Of a DNA stretch of 64,000 bases, positions 58,420 to 64,000 are shown one piece after another. Position numbers and translations under genes: made by a program. Positions within the stretch are counted from its first letter, which is position 1. The number at the start of each line of letters is the position of its first letter. Where the stretch lies: assembly GCF_964656455.1 (NCBI RefSeq), contig NC_135714.1:81390403-81454402 (forward strand), written 5' to 3'. The DNA is from Halichoerus grypus. Its lineage: Eukaryota > Chordata > Mammalia > Carnivora > Phocidae. Under the pieces are notes generated by a model that saw only the letters and a list, made by a program, of their open reading frames with translations, did not search any database and was not told where the DNA came from.

Positions 58420-58850
58420 CTCTCAACTTTGTTGATGGTAGATATTTAGGATGGCTCCAAATATTTACTCTCACCAACAGCTCTGCAGTAAACACCTTTG
58501 TTCCTATTTCCTTCAGCTTACTTTTGAGTGTTTCACCAGGCAGACTCTAGAACAGGAATAGCTGGTCACATGCACATGTTCAGCCCACATGTGCTAGATT
58601 CCCCTCCAACCCTCTACCCTTACCAATAGTGGATGGCAATACCCATAGCCCTGTATTATTCAGTACTTAATACTGTCTAATTCTTCAAGGTTAGCCACTC
58701 TGGCAAGTGAAGAAAATATCACATTGTTGTCTTAATTTGCATTTCTTTGATTAGTATTGAGACTATTTGAAATTCATATTTCCTCTTTTATGAAAGACTT
58801 TCACTTTCTCTTCTGTATGTGTACATATTTTAATTTTTACTACATATGAT
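58420..58850 (-). mobile_element. Old LINE-1 (L1M-type), antisense
   Basis: gatatttaggatggctccaa, gcagtaaacacctttgttcc, cttaatttgcatttctttgatt and attcatatttcctctttta are the antisense old-L1 phrases. Confidence 0.65.
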
Positions 58851-58894
58851 TTATAATCAGAAAAAATAATACACACTTTACCAAATAACTTATG

Positions 58895-59130
58895 TGTCCT
58901 TCAAGGCCTACTCAGATTGGCTCATTCAAACAACAGTCTTGATCTTTCTTCCTGGAACCATTCTCTTGGGCGTAGTTTGCAAAGTACTTGTCTTACCCTC
59001 CTGACTAAATTAGTGGAGACTAGACTGGGGCTTTTCCATGTTTATTCCCTTTGACCTGCCTAGTATAATGCCTTGTGTAATGTCTGCAACAGATTTGAAG
59101 CTTAATAAATAAAGATTGGAATGATAAAAA
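58895..59130 (+). mobile_element. LINE-2 3' end
   Basis: gtgtccttcaaggcctactc, cctagtataatgccttgtg and tgaagcttaataaataaa give the sense L2 3' end order. Confidence 0.6.
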
Positions 59131-59937
59131 GTAGAGAAAGTTGATTATGAGAAAACTATCAACTTTATTCTATTTTCAGCCTTTAGCTCTTTGTGGACGT
59201 GGTCTTGAATGATCCTTACCGAAAGTGGATATAGTCCTATAAAGGACATGTAATGTTATTTGGATCTAGAGTCACTTTCCCGGAAGATATGTTCATCAAA
59301 ATTTCTAGGAAAGGAATACTTAGCTCAACCGAAAGAGGAAGGTCAGATGTTTGTGGAAGAGAACTTTGGGGAATGAGGATCCCATTGCCCCAGAGACATC
59401 ATGAAATGTAAGAGGCTGCCTGGCAGTCTCTGTCTTAGATTGGCCCAGGCCCAGGACTCCATAAAACCCAAGGGCATGGCAGTAGTGACTCAACCAAGCT
59501 GCCATCCAGAAATTAACCTGTGCTGAGATGTTCCACATTCGAGCACAGTGTGATTCTCCCTGCTTTATGCTCAAGTATTTCTTGTGTGTTTATGATACAT
59601 AGTTATTATTTAAAAGATGACCATAAAAAAATTCTTAGTAAAAACTGCCATCAAGTTGTAATTATCAGAAGAATTCTGTACATGTTTTCAACACAGACTT
59701 CAGGTCTCACTGAAAAGAATCCAAGAAAATGTCCAAACCCTTTATGTTTTAGAATTTCGTTAATCAAGTTTTATCACTTCAATTAAGTGATTTATTGGCT
59801 CAAACTGAATCTTATGCCAAAGTGTTCATCTAAAAATTAATTATTGGCATAATGTATTTAAGGACTTGTGACCTTGTGGAGATTTCACCTATCAAAAAGA
59901 ATTAGAATTTTGGCTGTAACCGAACCTGAAGTTTTTT
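59131..59937. other. Intronic stretch without recognised features
   Basis: AT-rich. No repeat family or exon recognised. Confidence 0.4.
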
Positions 59938-59952
59938 GTAGCTTCACTTTTT

Positions 59953-60138
59953 TTTTAAAAGATTTTATTTATTTGACAGAGAGACAGTGAGAGAGGGAAC
60001 ACAAGCAGGGGGAGTGGGAGAGGGAGAAGAAGACTTCCCGCCGAGCAGGGAGCCCGACTCGGGGCTCGATCCCAGGACCCTGAGATCATGACCTGAGCCA
60101 AAGGCAGATGCTTAACGACTGAGCCACCCAGGCGCCCC
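59953..60138 (-). mobile_element. CAN-SINE
   Basis: Minus-strand copy. Target-site duplication TGTAGCTTCACTTTT / TGTAGCTTCATTTTT at 59938-59952 and 60139-60153 (one mismatch). Confidence 0.97.
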
Positions 60139-60162
60139 TGTAGCTTCATTTTTAATTCCTCC

Positions 60163-60217
60163 AACTGTCCTTGTTTTTATTGGGCATAACTGACATACAA
60201 CATTGTATTAGTTTCAG
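60163..60217 (-). mobile_element. Short LINE-1 3' UTR fragment, antisense
   Basis: tttattgggcataactgaca followed by tacaacattgtattagtttcagg is the antisense L1 3' UTR start, as also seen at 17085. Confidence 0.65.
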
Positions 60218-60605
60218 GTTCCAATTGTCCTTTGAAAGCATTTTGTAATGAGAAGATTTGAACTTGTCTGAATCAGTTCAATGAAGGGGGCTGCTTTGCA
60301 CGTAAACAACTTAGTCGGTGTTCTTATAAAAATGTTTCTCCTTGCCATTGCTTCCAGCCAGCAAATACATTTCTAATACAGGATGGGGGCTGCTGTGCCT
60401 CAAAGAGGAAATATGCTAAAGAAACACGTATTGGGAAATGCAGATTTAGAAAACAGATAGCTTGGAGACCTATGTAGAAAACTTCCTTCCACAGATGGTC
60501 TTACGTGTACTGTTTATTATCAGGCTAAAGATTTATGCCACAGGGATGTTCCAGTAGACGCCAGGGTGGTTCATGACAGCAGGAGCCCTCACCCTCAGAG
60601 TAGGG
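60218..60605. other. Intronic stretch without recognised features
   Basis: No repeat family or exon recognised. Confidence 0.4.
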
Positions 60606-60622
60606 CTCTTCCTTGAAGTTCT

Positions 60623-60829
60623 TTTTTTTTTTTTTAAGATTTTATTTATTTATTTGAGAGAGAGAGAGAGCGAGTGAGCACAAGTGGGGGGCGTGCGGAG
60701 GGAGAGGGAGAAGCGGGCTCCCTGCTCAGAGGGAGAAGCGAGCTCCCGATTCGGGGCTTGATCCCAGGACCCTGAGATCATGACCTGAGCCAAAGGCAGA
60801 CGCTTAACAACTGAGCCACCCAGGTGCCC
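60623..60829 (-). mobile_element. CAN-SINE
   Basis: Minus-strand copy with a short internal repeat of CAGAGGGAGAAGCG-type sequence (about 60708-60745). Perfect 17-bp target-site duplication CTCTTCCTTGAAGTTCT at 60606-60622 and 60830-60846. Confidence 0.97.
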
Positions 60830-61084
60830 CTCTTCCTTGAAGTTCTCGTACACTATCCATACCTCTTCATTGGCTCTTTGATCACTGGCATAGTGTAGTT
60901 GCCTGTGTCCCCTTCTCGGCTGCCGTGAGCTGGGGGTCCCTTGCAGCAGTAACTGTCCGCAGGACCTAGCTTCCTGTTATCCCAAATAAATTCAAGGTAA
61001 TAAAAAATTATATTTGAGCCACAAGAAAATCACACCGCTGAGGGTGTTTCACAAGTGATGGCTTTGTGGGTCTCAGTGGTTTTA

Positions 61085-61315
61085 TGTAACAACTACCATG
61101 TCCTGAGTTCTGCTGTTTGCCAGGCCTGTTTTGGCCATTTCATGTGTGTTAATGTGTGCAGTACTTACAACTGGCCTGTGGGATATGGCTAGTGTGAATC
61201 CTGTTTTGGAAGTAAGAAAGCTGAGGCTCTGACTGGTTATGTAACTTGCCCAAGGTTGTGCAGCTGGTAGAGGGGTCTATCACCTGGATAGGACTCAGGC
61301 AAGCCAACTCCAGGG
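61085..61315 (-). mobile_element. MIR element
   Basis: Antisense MIR blocks: accatgtcctgagttctgc, aagaaagctgaggctctgac and taacttgcccaaggttgtgc, agctggtagaggg. Confidence 0.8.
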
Positions 61316-61992
61316 GCCGCAATCCCAGCCCACCACACCGGACCGCCTCTGGCGAGTCCTTAAAAAGACGTGTAAGATCTGTAATTAGGGGAAAGGAGCT
61401 AGGTGCAGATCAGTGTGCCTAGAATGCTCTTATTTCCGCAGAATTAGGAGGTGGGGGGACGTACTAGAATGCCTTTAGATGCATGGATGTCTCTGAGGAG
61501 GAAACACAGGAAAATGGTTGACTTTGGTATCCTCTGGGGAAGGAAGCAGGGGGACTGGGGATTCAGGGTGAGAATAAGGCTTTATTTTTACTGAGTCTTC
61601 TTTTTGAACTACTTGGGTTTTTTTTTTTTCTTCTACCCTGGATCCGTGTTACCTTTTCTAAAACAAACTTTTTTCTAAACATATAGATCAATTTGAATCT
61701 CCTTGGGACTTCTCTGGCTCCTCAGATATTTGTCGGTTTGAAACACTATCTGATGGGGTTTACATGTCAGTATAAAACATCTGAATTCCTTGTGTTCAAC
61801 TTCATCTCACTCATGACCGTGGACTCCGGTGTAGTAGCTCAGTGCTTTGCCAACACTGCAAAAGGTAGTACCGCACGTGCAAAAGAGGGCGTGAGCGAGA
61901 GAGCAAAAGAAAGAGAGAAAATTGGCCAAACCTTATTCTTACGGTTATTTTTGACTTGGACTTTGAAAAAAAAATTGTTTACACAGTAACCT

Positions 61993-62376
61993 TGTATGTC
62001 TGTTTGCTAGGGCTGCCGTGACAAAGTGCCACAAAATGGGTGGTTTCAACAGCAGAAAGGTATTGTCTCAAAGTTCTGGAGGATAGGAGCCAGAAATCCA
62101 GGTGTCTGTTCCTTCCAAGGGTTGTAATGGAGGGATCTGTTCCAGCCCTTTCTTCTTGACTTGTAGATGGCCATCTTCACGTTCCCAGGGCATTTTCCCT
62201 GTTGGCAAGTCTGTCTCCAAATATGCCCTTTTTATAAGAAGACTGGGCTAGGGCCCACCCTAAATGACCTCATTATAACTTGCTAAAGGCAACCCTATCT
62301 CCAAATAAGGTCTCATGCTGAGGTACTGGGAATATTCAACGTACGGATTTTCAGGACACAATTCAACCCATAACCC
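61993..62376 (-). mobile_element. MLT1-type MaLR LTR, antisense
   Basis: Full antisense MLT1 order: gtttgctagggctgccgtga, tgggtggtttcaacagcaga, tctcaaagttctggagga, gacttgtagatggccatctt and atctccaaataaggtctcatg. It ends about 200 bp before DAPP1 exon 2. Confidence 0.88.
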
Positions 62377-62574
62377 TCCTATTCGCCAATTCTCTCTACT
62401 CTCCCCTCAGCCTGGCCCAGAGAGCTCCTTGTCCTGATGTTTGGGCTGAGAGTTTGGTCTCTGGGCTACCTATGGTGGAGAATATTGCTGAGGTCATCTT
62501 GGAGAGGAAAACCAAGTGAAGGAAGAGTCACCTGCGGTGAGTCCCGAGTGAAAGTGTGGTTCTCTCCTTCCTAG

Positions 62575-62697
62575 GTGGTATCACGGCAACCTCACACGCC
62601 ACGCGGCCGAGGCTCTTCTCCTCTCAAACGGATGTGACGGAAGCTACCTTCTGAGGGACAGCAATGAAAGGACCGGGCTGTATTCTCTTTCTGTGAG
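62575..62697 (+). CDS. DAPP1: DAPP1 coding exon 2, N-terminal half of the SH2 domain
   Basis: 123 bases: one base completing Gly34, 40 whole codons (residues 35-74), then two bases of the next codon. It starts WYHGNLTRHAAEALLL, the SH2 opening, where the Arg of LTRHAAE (residue 42) sits at the alpha-A position that contacts phosphate. It then carries GSYLLRDSN, the FLVRES-type strand, whose Arg61 is the essential phosphotyrosine-binding residue. It ends GLYSLSV. Both key arginines are intact, so the domain looks functional. The acceptor is TCTCTCCTTCCTAG|G and the donor is AG|GTAGGT (62698), phase 2 at both ends. It joins exon 1 in frame. The rest of SH2 and the PH domain lie beyond the window. 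Confidence 0.97.
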
Positions 62698-64000
62698 GTA
62701 GGTTGCTTACGAACTCTATGAATTCAACTTCATCCCATCTCTTCCTTACACGGCCGTTGACTTTATCATCACACTCACGTTGCCAGATAACAACATTCTT
62801 ACATTGCCAGAAAAAGATTCTCTTGACTCCTGGTAGACCTGCAGCTCTAAGGATTCCAAGCTCCGAATGGCGGACTGTAAGAAACATTCTTCCTCCTTCC
62901 CTCAGCAGGGAAGAAAATGTGAGAGCTGAAGGACACTTTATGAATTGTTTAATGTCTCGCTTGCCTGATGGAGAAACTGAAACCCAAAGTGCTAAAGTGT
63001 CTTTGTACCCCATAAATCAGCGATAGAAACAGCGCCGGAATCCAAATCCCTGAAACCTGGCCCAGTGCCCTTTTAATATTCCTCGCTTCCCCTGGAAAAT
63101 CAGAATGATTTGTGACTGTGCAGCGTTCATAATCGCAAACTCAAGCAGGCAGTAAGGCAAATTTTAAGTTTTTTTTCCCTATGAATGGCCTGACCTTTCT
63201 CCAAGCTCCACTTCCTCTGAATGTTAATGAAATTAATCCAGTCCCTGCGCAGCCCCAACCTGTGATGGCCCAGTCCTTCCGGGATCTCTCTCCTCCCCTG
63301 CTTCCTCCTGGCTGGCCTCCTGATCAGGAAAGCTGACCTCGCCAGGTGATAACCAGGGGGAGGCGTTGGTTCTCGGTCAGCATCTGTCACCTTGGCTTCT
63401 GCGGGCATGTGGCAAGTCTTTCTGGGTTTATGGGACGTTGCCCTCTGCTTAGACTAGGGATGTGAGGACCCCGTGAAATTGCCCTCAGGCACCCACTCGT
63501 TAACGTCATTAACCTCAAACCGTTACTGTTTTGCTGCTGTTCTGATGGCGCCTCCATATTCCCCTGAAAAGAGTCCCTTGATGTTGCACCCCTCACGCTG
63601 ATCCTGCATAAGGAGGTTTTCTCTATTCCTTTCTGCCCCACATGGTCTAGGCCTCCTGGTCACTAACTCAGTAGCAACATCTACACTCCTTTCTCTATGC
63701 ATCCTCTTTTTCATCCAGTTTAGAGACCGTTTTTGTTCTGCTTTGTTTTTTTAAGTCTCTCACTCCGAGAGGGGGAAAAACTGGCTCCAAAATATTTCCC
63801 TACATAATTGATGGCAGGTGTCTATGAGCTCAAAACCCAAGAATTAATTTTTTTTATCTTCTCTTTGTGCCTCTGGACTTCCGTATTTTCTATGCCACTT
63901 AACAAATTACCCCAAACCTTGTGGCTTTAAACAACTACATTGATTATCTCACAGTTTCTGTTTGTCAGAAGCCCAGGCGGGCTCTCCAGTTTCTCTGCTC
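62698..64000 (+). other. DAPP1: DAPP1 intron 2, left part
   Basis: Starts at the GTAGGT donor. A MIR-like trace (gcctgatggagaaactgaaac, 62960-62985) and the LTR fragment at the right edge are all I recognise. No further DAPP1 exon is present. Confidence 0.85.
63884..64000 (-). mobile_element. Ancient LTR fragment, antisense, cut by the window edge
   Basis: Starts ccacttaacaaattacccca, then ttgtggctttaaacaactac and tctcacagtttctgtttgtc. Same class as 12186-12712. Confidence 0.6.

Larger units (their letters stand above)
42621..62574 (+). other. DAPP1: DAPP1 intron 1 (19,954 bp)
   Basis: Bounded by a GTAAGA donor at 42621 and a TCTCTCCTTCCTAG acceptor ending at 62574. Both flanking coding junctions are phase 2 (last codon GG|G = Gly34). 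The intron is filled with SINEs on both strands, MIR, L2, old L1, hAT MITEs and LTR pieces, listed separately. I see no additional DAPP1 exon inside it and no antisense gene. Stretches not listed separately, including 43601-44373, 51000-53394 and 57180-58222, hold nothing I can name apart from simple CT/TG-rich sequence near 51740-52020. Confidence 0.9.

Noticed and set aside
1..64000. A novel multi-gene system, operon or defence island
   Set aside because: The window is mammalian intergenic and intronic DNA with two exons of one known gene. Nothing supports such a system.

Overview
The window is nuclear DNA of a placental mammal, almost certainly a caniform carnivore. The main evidence is 24 copies of the tRNA-derived carnivore SINE (CAN-SINE), many with exact target-site duplications. 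Carnivore-style L1 3' ends, MIR, L2, MaLR/ERVL LTRs and hAT MITEs fill much of the rest. The young SINEs open GGGGCGCCTGGGTGGCTCAG. They lack the distinctive head of the dog SINEC_Cf and the body of the cat SINE, so I infer an arctoid (bear, seal, weasel or raccoon group) rather than a dog or cat. The species itself cannot be read from this.

I can support only one protein-coding gene: the 5' part of DAPP1 (Bam32), on the + strand. Coding exon 1 is 42520-42620, with an in-frame stop 12 nt upstream of the ATG, and it ends in a GTAAGA donor. Coding exon 2 is 62575-62697 and encodes the N-terminal half of the SH2 domain, including the phosphotyrosine-binding arginine. Both junctions are phase 2 and join into one reading frame. 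Intron 1 is 19,954 bp. Intron 2 runs off the right edge, so the rest of SH2, the PH domain and the stop codon lie outside the window.

Layout: 1-41 kb is intergenic sequence upstream of DAPP1, made of layered repeats with stretches I do not recognise. Notable items there are a stack of one SINE plus three L1 3' ends inside a single target-site duplication (3.5-4.9 kb), an isolated CpG-rich patch (9.2-9.6 kb), a near-identical inverted repeat (22.2/23.7 kb), and two CTCF-type motifs in convergent orientation (11.06 and 30.96 kb). From 41.1 to 42.5 kb is the probable DAPP1 promoter region. It holds a four-unit tandem array in which every unit carries a perfect AP-1 site, and a perfect ETS-IRF composite element 171 bp upstream of the ATG. 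Intron 1 holds about a dozen SINEs, a hAT transposase relic, a strong C-rich/G-quadruplex tract and a recent 93-bp tandem duplication.

No rRNA, tRNA or known ncRNA gene, CRISPR array or prokaryotic system is present. Most long open frames are chance frames through repeats. Repeat family names come from recalled consensus features and repeat boundaries are approximate, except where target-site duplications fix them.
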